Shown in pieces: positions 53,332-61,077 of a stretch of DNA of 64,000 nt (within the stretch, counting starts at the first letter, position 1; each line of letters opens with the position of its first letter). The position numbers and the translations under genes are program-made. This DNA comes from Streptomyces cyaneochromogenes. GTDB taxonomy: Bacteria; Actinomycetota; Actinomycetes; Streptomycetales; Streptomycetaceae. The stretch is taken from positions 5,518,001 through 5,582,000 of the forward strand of contig NZ_CP034539.1 of the NCBI RefSeq assembly GCF_003963535.1. The letters run 5' to 3'. The notes beneath the pieces were generated by a model, which had not been told where the DNA came from, made no database searches, and saw nothing but the letters and a program-made list of their open reading frames with translations.

Positions 53332-54571
53332 GCCGATGTCTGTGTCTGTCCCTGCGGGACGCCTGCGCGGGGCATGGAAGGGCATACGGGAGGGCGCCGC
53401 CCGTGTCGATGCCGCCACCCCCGCCGAGCGGGACCGTGCGGTCGACGCCCTGCGTGCCTTCGCCATCCTCGGCGTGGTCCTCGGCCACAGGCTGGTCACG
53501 GCCCTGGTGGCGGACGGCGACGGAGTGGGCCTGCACACGGCGAGCCCGCTGCGGCACATGCCCTGGCTGGCCCCGATCTCCTGGATCTTCCAGACGCTCG
53601 CGGTGTTCTTCCTGGTCGGCGGCCATGTGGCAACGCGCGGCTACGCGTCGGCCCGAGCGCGCGGCACGACGTACGGACAGTGGCTGAGGTCCCGTCTGTC
53701 CCGCCTGTTCAGACCGGTGGCGGCCGTCCTCACCCTGTGGACGGTGGCGTCGGTCCTGCTGCTCGTCTCAGGCACGGACACCGCCACGATCCACACGCTG
53801 CTCAAACTGGCCCTGTCCCCGCTGTGGTTCCTGCTGGTCTTCGCGGCACTGACGGCGGCGACACCACTCCTGCGGCGCCTGCACCCCCTCTGGCCCTTGG
53901 CCGTCGTCCTCCATGTGGATCTCCTCCGCTTCGGATTCGGCGCCCCCGACTGGCTCGGCTGGGTGAACGTGGCGGCCGGCTGGCTGGTGCCGTACACCCT
54001 GGGCGCGGCCTGGACCCGGGGCGAGCTGGAGCGTCGTCGGGCGGGCTGGATCCTGCTGGCGGGCGGCGCGGTCTCGACGGCCGCGCTGGTCGCCTGGGCG
54101 GGCTACCCGGCGTCGATGGTCGGCGTCCCGGGTGCCGGAATCTCCAACCTCAACCCACCGACGCTGGCCGCGGTCACCTTCGGCCTGGCCCAGTGCGGGT
54201 CGGCCCTGCTGCTGCGGAAGCCACTGCGCCGCGCGATGCGGCGTCCCTTGGCCTGGGCGGGCGTGGCCGTCGTCAACCTCTCCGCGATGACGATCTTCCT
54301 CTGGCACCAGACGGCCCTGATGGCGACCACGGCCATGCTCCTGCCGACCGGTCACCTCCCCGGCTTGCACACCGTCCCCGATCACCTCGGCTGGGTGGCG
54401 GCCCGCCTGGCCTGGCTCCCGGTCTTCGCGCCGGCTCTCGCGGTCTGCTGGGCGGCCTTTCGCGACTACGAGCAGGGCGGCAGGAGCGGACGCGGGCGGG
54501 GCCGATCGCGGATCGTCCGGGCGCACCGCCCGTCGGATCGGGCAGCGGCGACAGGCGTCCGGCGTGCCTAA
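53324..54571 (+). CDS. Acyltransferase 3 family membrane protein
   Basis: 415 aa with about ten membrane helices. 'RDRAVDALRAFAILGVVLGHRLVTALV' is the family's start motif (R...D..RA.A...V...H). Family members transfer acyl groups to cell-surface carbohydrates or lipids. The start overlaps the DUF1023 hydrolase end by 8 bp, suggesting the two act on the same surface molecule, one adding and one possibly removing acyl groups (inference). Confidence 0.85.
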   Translation: MAEPMSVSVPAGRLRGAWKGIREGAARVDAATPAERDRAVDALRAFAILGVVLGHRLVTALVADGDGVGLHTASPLRHMPWLAPISWIFQTLAVFFLVGGHVATRGYASARARGTTYGQWLRSRLSRLFRPVAAVLTLWTVASVLLLVSGTDTATIHTLLKLALSPLWFLLVFAALTAATPLLRRLHPLWPLAVVLHVDLLRFGFGAPDWLGWVNVAAGWLVPYTLGAAWTRGELERRRAGWILLAGGAVSTAALVAWAGYPASMVGVPGAGISNLNPPTLAAVTFGLAQCGSALLLRKPLRRAMRRPLAWAGVAVVNLSAMTIFLWHQTALMATTAMLLPTGHLPGLHTVPDHLGWVAARLAWLPVFAPALAVCWAAFRDYEQGGRSGRGRGRSRIVRAHRPSDRAAATGVRRA

Positions 54572-54581
54572 GGTGGACGGC

Positions 54582-56009
54582 GTGACGGAAACGGGGACCC
54601 AGCGCCCGCTCGTGGGCCGAGTGCGGCGCTGGCTGCGGGTGTTGCGCGACGATCTGTGGACCGTCCGGGCGGATCCGCTGCCCCCGTCCACGTGGCTGCG
54701 CTGGCTGCCGCACGGTGTGCTGTGCCTGGTCGCGTTCGGCGTCACCGTGGGGGCTGTGGCGCAGCTCAACGACAACGGCGGGGCGGGCCTTCAGGTCGCC
54801 TTCGCGATCGGGCTCGCGCAGGGCGGCGCGGTGGTCCTCGCGTTGTGGCGGCCGGTACCCGGGTGGTGGCTCTCGATGGGGGCCATGGTGGCGGGTGCCG
54901 TCGAGGTGCGCCGCCACCTGCTGGCCGGTGTCGTGCACGACTTCACCTGGCCCTGGACCTCGGCCGGGATCATCGGGCAGATGGCCGTGCTGCTGCTGCT
55001 CTCCCTGAGGGTGCGCACCCGGGTGTCGGTCGCGACGCTGGCCCTGACCGTGCTCGTCACCTACATCATCCAAGGGCTGTGGGGCGCGGGCGGCTACGTG
55101 CCCACCGGGGTGCTCGCGACCATCCTGTCCGCGGTCGTCGTGGTCCTCGGCGTCGCCCTGCGCGGCCGTCGCGAGGCCCGCGCGGAACTCGTCGAACAGA
55201 CCACGCTCACCGCCGAGGAGCGCGCCCGGCGCACTCTGCTGGAAGAGCGCAGCCGCATCGCGCGCGAGCTGCACGACGTGGTCGCCCACCACATGTCCGT
55301 CATCTCGATCCAGGCCCAGGTCGCCCCGCACCTCGTCGAGAACCCGCCCGAGGAGCTGAAGGAGAACCTCGACGGCATCCGACAGAACGCGCTGGAGGCG
55401 CTGACCGAGCTGCGCCGGGTGCTCGGCGTCCTGCGCTCGGAGCATCCCGAGGGCGCGGACGCGCTCGACGAGCCCGGCACCGGTGCCGCCCCGCACACCC
55501 CGCAGCCCACCCTCGACCGGCTCGACGCGCTCGTCGACAACACCCGCGCCGCGGGCCTGGACGTGGTCGTCGAGGTCAACGGCGAGCGGAAACCGCTGCC
55601 GCCCGGCGTCGAGCTGTCGGCGTACCGGATCGTGCAGGAGGCGCTGAGCAACGCCCTGCGCCACGCGCCGGGCGCGACCGCCCGCGTCGGCCTCAGGCAC
55701 ACCCCCTTCGGGCTGAGTGTGCAGGTCGTCAACTCGCGCCCGACGCACCCGGCACCACCGTCGCCCGGCGTCGGCCACGGGCTGCTCGGCATGCGGGAGC
55801 GAGTCGCGATGCTCGACGGCTCCATGACGGCGCACCCCTTGCCGGACGGCGGCTTCAAGGTGATGGCGTTCCTCCCGGCGACCCCGGACGCCACAGTCCC
55901 GGATGCCGCCGCCGCGGACACCAAAGCCCCGGGCCCCGCAGCCGCGGGCCCCGCAGCCCCGGATGGCGCTGCCCGCACCGCCAACAACCCCAAGAAGGAC
56001 ACCGCATGA
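54582..56009 (+). CDS. Sensor histidine kinase 1 (HisKA_3 type)
   Basis: 475 aa. GTG 54582 is chosen for an AAGGTGG ribosome site; GTG 54564, overlapping the preceding stop, is possible. Four to six membrane helices (about 45-200), then the H-box 'EERSRIARELHDVVAHHMSVISIQAQ' with phospho-acceptor His, and the ATPase with 'AYRIVQEALSNALRHAPGA' and 'GVGHGLLGMRERVAMLDG'. An Ala/Pro-rich tail of about 50 residues ends the protein. The response regulator overlaps its stop by 4 bp. Confidence 0.92.
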   Translation: MTETGTQRPLVGRVRRWLRVLRDDLWTVRADPLPPSTWLRWLPHGVLCLVAFGVTVGAVAQLNDNGGAGLQVAFAIGLAQGGAVVLALWRPVPGWWLSMGAMVAGAVEVRRHLLAGVVHDFTWPWTSAGIIGQMAVLLLLSLRVRTRVSVATLALTVLVTYIIQGLWGAGGYVPTGVLATILSAVVVVLGVALRGRREARAELVEQTTLTAEERARRTLLEERSRIARELHDVVAHHMSVISIQAQVAPHLVENPPEELKENLDGIRQNALEALTELRRVLGVLRSEHPEGADALDEPGTGAAPHTPQPTLDRLDALVDNTRAAGLDVVVEVNGERKPLPPGVELSAYRIVQEALSNALRHAPGATARVGLRHTPFGLSVQVVNSRPTHPAPPSPGVGHGLLGMRERVAMLDGSMTAHPLPDGGFKVMAFLPATPDATVPDAAAADTKAPGPAAAGPAAPDGAARTANNPKKDTA

Positions 56010-56680
56010 CGAGCAGCCCCATCCGTGTACTCATCGCCGACGACCAGCAGATGGTCCGGCAGGGATTCACCGTGCTGCTCAACACCAAGCCCGACATCGA
56101 CGTGATCGGCCAGGCGGTCGACGGCCTGGACGCGGTGGCGCAGGTCGCCGAACTCGCCCCCGACGTCGTCCTGATGGACATCCGCATGCCCGAGCTCGGC
56201 GGCATCGAGGCCACACGCCGCATCACCACCGCGACACCGCACATCAAGGTGCTGGTGCTGACCACCTTCGACCTCGACGAGTACGTGTACGAGGCTTTGC
56301 GAGCCGGCGCCTCGGGCTTCCTCCTGAAGGACGCCTCCGTGGACCAACTGGCCGAAGCAGTACGGGTGGTGGCGGCCGGCGACGCGCTGCTCGCGCCCGG
56401 CATCACCCGCCGGCTGATCTCCGAGTTCTCCCGCCTGGACAACCGGCCCCGCGCCCCGCTCAAGGACCGCGTCGGCGACCTGACCGAACGCGAGACGGAG
56501 GTGCTCGCCCTGATCGCCCAGGGCTTGTCGAACGCGGAGATCGCCGAACGCCTCGTCGTGGCCGAGCAGACCGTGAAGACCCACGTGGGCCGCATCCTGG
56601 TGAAGCTGGGCCTGCGGGACCGGACACAGGCGGCGGTGTTCGCGTACGAGTCGGGACTGGTCCGGCCCTCCGGATACTGA
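56006..56680 (+). CDS. NarL/FixJ-type response regulator 1
   Basis: 224 aa. Receiver domain with acidic 'IADDQQMV', phospho-Asp in 'PDVVLMDIRMPELGG', and Lys in 'GFLLKDAS'. LuxR HTH 'LTERETEVLALIAQGLSNAEIAERLVVAEQTVKTHVGRIL' at the C-terminus. Partner of kinase 1. Closely similar to response regulator 2 at 58234, so cross-talk is possible. Confidence 0.94.
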   Translation: MTSSPIRVLIADDQQMVRQGFTVLLNTKPDIDVIGQAVDGLDAVAQVAELAPDVVLMDIRMPELGGIEATRRITTATPHIKVLVLTTFDLDEYVYEALRAGASGFLLKDASVDQLAEAVRVVAAGDALLAPGITRRLISEFSRLDNRPRAPLKDRVGDLTERETEVLALIAQGLSNAEIAERLVVAEQTVKTHVGRILVKLGLRDRTQAAVFAYESGLVRPSGY

Positions 56681-56762
56681 GGCACGGTCTCCCGGTACAG
56701 AGGCACGGTCTCCCGGTACCGAGGCACGGCTTCCCGGTACCGAGGGCACGGCCCCCCGGTAC
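56679..56762. repeat. Four tandem ~21-bp repeats after response regulator 1
   Basis: Units of the form GAGGCACGGTCTCCCGGTAC, four copies with increasing divergence; the first begins at the regulator's stop codon. Function is unknown. The copies could form alternative hairpins or be replication slippage products. Confidence 0.75.
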
Positions 56763-56812
56763 TGAGGGCGGCCGGCGGCCGGCGCGGCCATGCGCGGCGT
56801 GACCTGCACGGC

Positions 56813-56831
56813 TACCCGTAGTACCTGAGAG
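56813..56831 (+). promoter_or_regulatory. Candidate operator, copy 2 (TACCCGTAGTACCTGAGAG)
   Basis: 18 of 19 bases equal copy 1 at 52072, and the sequence stands 66 bp before the second kinase gene. Sharing by the two kinase-containing operons points to a common regulator, perhaps one of the two encoded response regulators. Confidence 0.65.
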
Positions 56832-56896
56832 GGACCTGCGGGAACCCCTCTCACTGGGGACGACCGCGACACCGCCCTGCGCCTACCGTTCTGTAC

Positions 56897-58237
56897 GTGA
56901 CCGAGACGACTCACATGCAGACGCCGCCACCGGGGGACGGGGCCAAGCCGCGCAGCCCGGAGTATCGGCTGGCCGCGAACGCCCTGCACGGGCTGCGGCA
57001 GGACCTGTTCCACGACGCCTTCGCCTACCGTCCGCTGGCCCGCATGCGGGTCGACGGCCCGCTGACCCGGCGGCTCCCCCGCCACCTGCGCGAATACGCG
57101 GCCTGGACACCGCACGCGGTGATCTCCACGGCCGCCTTGTTCACGCTGCTCATGGCCGCCGTCGACAACGAGGGCGCGGCCGTGCTGCTCGGTCCGCTCG
57201 CCGTGCTCCCGATCCTGCTGACCATGCTCCGGCCGGTCGGAGCGTTCTGGCTGTCGATGGCGGCCACCCCCGTCAGCCAGGTCTTCGGCAGCAGCATGGA
57301 CGGCTATCCCTGGCTGCCCGCCAGCTTCGCCTGCCATCTGACCGTGCTGACGGTCGTGGCCATACGCACCAGGCCGCGCACGGCCGGGTACATGTGGGCC
57401 ATCACCGCGGCGTACGCCTTCGTGGTGGACGTGGTCTTCGGCCCGGGTTACTACTACCCCGACGACACCGCCCCCATGGTGGTCTTCTCCGCGCTGATCC
57501 TGCTCGTCGTCGCCGTCTGGCACACCCGCAAGGAGGCCAGGCAGGAGGTCACCGCCCAGCAGAACGTGACCGCGCAGGAGCGTTCCCGGCGCGCCCTGCT
57601 GGAGGAGCGCACGACGATCGCCCGCGAGTTGCACGACGTGGTGGCCCACCACATGTCGGTCGTCGCGATCCAGGCGGAGGCCGCTCCCTACCGGGTGGAG
57701 AACCCGCCGCCGGAGCTGGAGCGCGCCTTCGCCACCATCCGGGAGAACGCGGTGGCGGCGCTCACCGAACTGCGCCGCGTCCTGGGCGTCGTCCGCGCCG
57801 AGGACTACGAGGCCCCGGACGCCCCGCAGCCCACCCTCGCCGACCTGGACGGCCTGCTGGCGAACGTGCGGGACGCGGGGCTGGCCGTCGAGAAGGCGGT
57901 GACCGGCGCGGTGCGCGAGCTGCCGCCCGGGGTGGAGCTGTCGGCGTACCGGATCGTGCAGGAGGCGCTGAGCAACAGCCTGCGGCACGCGCCCGGCGCG
58001 AGCGCCCGTGTCGAGATCGGCTATGTGCTCGGCGGCCTGGGCCTGCGCATAGTCAACGGCCCGCCGCCCGCGCCCGCCCTTGTAAAACCCTCACCCGGCG
58101 CCGGGCACGGCATCACCGGTATGCGGGAGCGCGTCTCCATGCTGAACGGCGAGATGACGGCGGGCCGCACGGATGACGGCGGCTACGAAGTGGCGGTGTT
58201 CCTGCCGGTCACCACGATCACAGAGGACGGCTCATGA
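56897..58237 (+). CDS. Sensor histidine kinase 2 (HisKA_3 type)
   Basis: 446 aa from a GTG. Five or six membrane helices (about 70-210), then 'LLEERTTIARELHDVVAHHMSVVAIQAEAAP' with phospho-acceptor His, and ATPase motifs 'AYRIVQEALSNSLRHAPGASARV' and 'GAGHGITGMRERVSMLNGEM'. Paralogue of kinase 1; the two pairs appear to be a tandem duplication. Overlaps its response regulator by 4 bp. Confidence 0.93.
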   Translation: MTETTHMQTPPPGDGAKPRSPEYRLAANALHGLRQDLFHDAFAYRPLARMRVDGPLTRRLPRHLREYAAWTPHAVISTAALFTLLMAAVDNEGAAVLLGPLAVLPILLTMLRPVGAFWLSMAATPVSQVFGSSMDGYPWLPASFACHLTVLTVVAIRTRPRTAGYMWAITAAYAFVVDVVFGPGYYYPDDTAPMVVFSALILLVVAVWHTRKEARQEVTAQQNVTAQERSRRALLEERTTIARELHDVVAHHMSVVAIQAEAAPYRVENPPPELERAFATIRENAVAALTELRRVLGVVRAEDYEAPDAPQPTLADLDGLLANVRDAGLAVEKAVTGAVRELPPGVELSAYRIVQEALSNSLRHAPGASARVEIGYVLGGLGLRIVNGPPPAPALVKPSPGAGHGITGMRERVSMLNGEMTAGRTDDGGYEVAVFLPVTTITEDGS

Positions 58238-58899
58238 GCATCCGTGTGCTGATCGCGGACGACCAGATGATGGTGCGCGAGGGCTTCTCGGTCCTGCTGA
58301 ACGCGATGCCGGACATCGAGGTCGTCGGCGAGGCGGTCAACGGACGCGAGGCGGTGGAGCGGGTCCGCGAGCTCACCCCCGACGTCGTGCTGATGGACAT
58401 CCGCATGCCGGAGCTGAACGGCATCGAGGCGACCCGGGAGATCGTGGCGGCCGACGGCGCGGCGAAGGTGCTGGTGCTGACCACCTTCGACCTCGACGAG
58501 TACGTGTACCAGGCGCTGCGCGCGGGAGCCTCGGGCTTCCTGCTGAAGGACGCCTCGGCGCGCCAGCTCGCCGACGGTGTGCGCGTGGTGGCGGCGGGCG
58601 AGGCGCTGCTCGCCCCCTCGGTCACCCGGCGGCTGATCACCGAGTTCTCGAAGCTGTCGGACTCCCCGCGCCTGATGTCCTCCGCCCACGCGGCGTACGG
58701 GGAGCTGACCGAGCGCGAGACGGAGGTGCTGGTGCTGATCGCCCAGGGCCTGTCGAACGCGGAGATAGCCGAGCGTCTGGTGGTCGCCGAGTCGACGATC
58801 AAGACCCACGTCAGCCGCATCCTGGTGAAGCTGGGCCTGCGGGACCGCACCCAGGCGGCGGTGTTCGCCTACGAGGCCAGGCTGGTCACGCCGGGCTGA
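58234..58899 (+). CDS. NarL/FixJ-type response regulator 2
   Basis: 221 aa, ATG overlapping the kinase stop. Receiver 'IADDQMMV', phospho-Asp in 'PDVVLMDIRMPELNG', Lys in 'GFLLKDAS'; HTH 'LTERETEVLVLIAQGLSNAEIAERLVVAESTIKTHVSRIL'. Recognition-helix regions of regulators 1 and 2 differ little, so they could bind the same site, such as the shared 19-mer. Confidence 0.94.
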   Translation: MSIRVLIADDQMMVREGFSVLLNAMPDIEVVGEAVNGREAVERVRELTPDVVLMDIRMPELNGIEATREIVAADGAAKVLVLTTFDLDEYVYQALRAGASGFLLKDASARQLADGVRVVAAGEALLAPSVTRRLITEFSKLSDSPRLMSSAHAAYGELTERETEVLVLIAQGLSNAEIAERLVVAESTIKTHVSRILVKLGLRDRTQAAVFAYEARLVTPG

Positions 58900-58941
58900 C
58901 AGCCTCACGTGGCGGGACCTCGGTGGACGTACGGTGAGGGC

Positions 58942-59376
58942 ATGGAACAGCGCATCACTCTGATCACGCTGGGAGTCTTGGATCTGGCCCGGTCCAAGGC
59001 GTTCTACGAGGCCTTGGGCTGGCGCGGGCAGGAGGTCGAGGAGACCGTGTTCTTCCAGGCGGGCGGCCTGGGGCTGGTTCTGTGGGGCCGGGAGAAGCTG
59101 GCGCGGGACTGCGGTCTGCAGCCGGGGCGGGCCGACGGTTTCGGCGGGATCGCCCTCGCGCACAACGTCCGGTCCGAGGCGGAGGTCGACGCGCTCCTCG
59201 CGGCGGTGGAACGGGCCGGCGGCACGGTCACCAAGCCGGCCGCCGTCAACGCCATCGGCTTCTACTCCAGTGCCTTCACGGACCCCGACGGCCACGCCTG
59301 GGAGGTCGCCCACAACCCCGGGTTCCCGCTCGCCGAGGACGGCTCGGTCACGCTTCCGGACTTCGGCGCGGCCTAG
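58942..59376 (+). CDS. VOC (glyoxalase) superfamily protein
   Basis: 144 aa. Starts with the beta-alpha-beta motif 'ITLITLGVLDLARSKAFYEALGWRGQEV' and ends with 'GFYSSAFTDPDGHAWEVAHNPGF', the typical DPDGHxWE metal-ligand end. Probably a small metalloenzyme or binding/resistance protein; the substrate is not predictable. Confidence 0.88.
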   Translation: MEQRITLITLGVLDLARSKAFYEALGWRGQEVEETVFFQAGGLGLVLWGREKLARDCGLQPGRADGFGGIALAHNVRSEAEVDALLAAVERAGGTVTKPAAVNAIGFYSSAFTDPDGHAWEVAHNPGFPLAEDGSVTLPDFGAA

Positions 59377-59461
59377 GACGGGGACACGGGGGGCCGGAAT
59401 CGGGACGGGACAGGCCCTGGACCCCTGGTCAGGGAGGGGGACGGCGTTCTAACGTCCGTGC

Positions 59462-60679
59462 ATGGCAGCTCCTTCCGACCTCGCTTTCGACCCGTGGGAC
59501 CCGGCGTTCCTGGCCGACCCGTACCCCGCGTACGCCGAGCTGCGTGCCCGGGGCCGGGTGCACTACTTCGAGCCCACGAACCAGTGGCTGGTGCCGTACC
59601 ACGCGGACGTCTCGGCACTGCTGCGGGAGCGCAGGCTGGGCCGGACGTATCAGCACCGCTTCTCGCACGAGGACTTCGGCCGGACCCCGCCCCCGGCGGA
59701 GCACGAGCCGTTCCACGTCCTGAACGACCACGGGATGCTCGACCTGGAGCCGCCGGACCACACGCGGATCCGGCGGCTGGTGTCGAAGGCGTTCACGCCG
59801 CGCACGGTGGAGCAGCTGAAGCCGTATGTGCGGGACCTGGCGGGCGAGCTGGTGTCCGGTCTGGTCGAGGCGGGCGGCGGTGACCTGCTGACCGACGTCG
59901 CGGAGCCCCTGCCGGTCGCGGTGATCGCCGAGATGCTGGGCATTCCGGAGGCGGACCGGGCGCAGTTGCGGCCCTGGTCGGCGGACATCTGCGGGATGTA
60001 CGAGCTGAACCCGTCGCAGGAGACGGCGGCCAGGGCGGTCCGTGCCTCGGTCGAGTTCTCGGAGTACCTCCAGGAGCTGATCGCCACCCGCCGCAAGGAG
60101 CCCGGTGAGGACCTGATCTCGGGTCTGATCGCGGCGCACGACGAGGGCGACCGCCTCACCGAGCAGGAGATGATCTCCACGGCGGTCCTCCTGCTCAACG
60201 CCGGCCACGAGGCCACGGTGAACGCCACGGTCAACGGCTGGTGGGCGCTGTTCCGCAACCCCGACCAGCTGGCCGCCCTGCGCGCCGACCACTCCCTGAT
60301 CCCGTCCGCGATCGAGGAGCTGATGCGCTACGACACCCCGCTCCAGCTCTTCGAACGCTGGGTCCTGGACGAGATCGAGATCGACGGCACGACGATCCCG
60401 CGCGGCGCGGAGATCGCCATGCTCTTCGGCTCCGCCAACCATGACCCGCAGGTCTTCGATGCCCCGGACAGGCTGGACCTCACCCGCAAGGAGAACCCGC
60501 ACATCTCCTTCAGCGCGGGCATCCACTACTGCATCGGCGCACCGCTGGCCCGCATCGAGCTGGCGGCGTCGATGACGGCGCTGCTGGAGCAGGCACCGAC
60601 CCTGCGGCCGGCCGCCGAGCCGGAGCGCAAGCCGAACTTCGTGATCCGGGGTCTGGAGGGGCTAGCGGTCGAGGTCTGA
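59462..60679 (+). CDS. Cytochrome P450, probable CYP107 family
   Basis: 405 aa. Haem-thiolate loop 'FSAGIHYCIGAPLARIEL', K-helix ExxR in 'AIEELMRYDTPLQLFERWV', I-helix 'LLLNAGHEATVNATVNGW'. The residue after AGHE is Ala where most P450s have Thr; CYP107A1 (EryF) also has Ala there. Gene order suggests the orthologue of CYP107U1 (SCO3636), which I recall as sporulation-linked; this needs comparison. It overlaps the convergent small membrane gene by 18 bp. No ferredoxin gene is adjacent. Confidence 0.93.
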   Translation: MAAPSDLAFDPWDPAFLADPYPAYAELRARGRVHYFEPTNQWLVPYHADVSALLRERRLGRTYQHRFSHEDFGRTPPPAEHEPFHVLNDHGMLDLEPPDHTRIRRLVSKAFTPRTVEQLKPYVRDLAGELVSGLVEAGGGDLLTDVAEPLPVAVIAEMLGIPEADRAQLRPWSADICGMYELNPSQETAARAVRASVEFSEYLQELIATRRKEPGEDLISGLIAAHDEGDRLTEQEMISTAVLLLNAGHEATVNATVNGWWALFRNPDQLAALRADHSLIPSAIEELMRYDTPLQLFERWVLDEIEIDGTTIPRGAEIAMLFGSANHDPQVFDAPDRLDLTRKENPHISFSAGIHYCIGAPLARIELAASMTALLEQAPTLRPAAEPERKPNFVIRGLEGLAVEV

Positions 60680-60955
60680 GCGGCGGGGGTGCGCGCGGCG
60701 CCACCGGCCGGCCAGGACGGCGACGACCGCGCAGGCCAGGGCCGGGAGGGCGGCTCCGGCGACGGTGACGAGGGGCAGTTCGGTGATGAGCACCGTGTAG
60801 TCGGTGCCCTCGCCCTCGAAGCCGCCGCCCATGTGGCGCCGGGTGCGGGACGAGGAGGCCCAGGCGTAGGTCGCCACGCCCGCCCCCACCGCCGACAGCA
60901 CGCATCCGCCGCACGCCAGCGCGTTCCGCCGGTCCCGTGGATCTCCCTGGTCCAT
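60662..60955 (-). CDS. Small hypothetical membrane protein
   Basis: 97 aa, two hydrophobic segments at about 12-32 ('ALACGGCVLSAVGAGVATYAWA') and 55-82 ('VLITELPLVTVAGAALPALACAVVAVLAG'), with a basic C-terminus. No family recognised. Its end overlaps the P450 end by 18 bp in the opposite direction. Lies downstream of the ABC permease gene on the same strand, 122 bp away. Confidence 0.6.
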   Translation of the reverse strand: MDQGDPRDRRNALACGGCVLSAVGAGVATYAWASSSRTRRHMGGGFEGEGTDYTVLITELPLVTVAGAALPALACAVVAVLAGRWRRAHPRRSDLDR

Positions 60956-61077
60956 GACCGCAGGGACGCGGCAGGCGGCTTCCCGGTTCTGCGCCCGGCC
61001 TCCGGCGCCTGCCGACGGCGCTCCACACCCGCCCTCTGGTGCTCGCCCGAGGTTCTCGCACCTCGGCCGAGCCACCG

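Noticed and set aside
55094..57988. 964-codon minus-strand open frame across both kinase/regulator pairs
   Set aside because: It spans four well-supported genes on the other strand and shows no domain; a GC-skew artefact.
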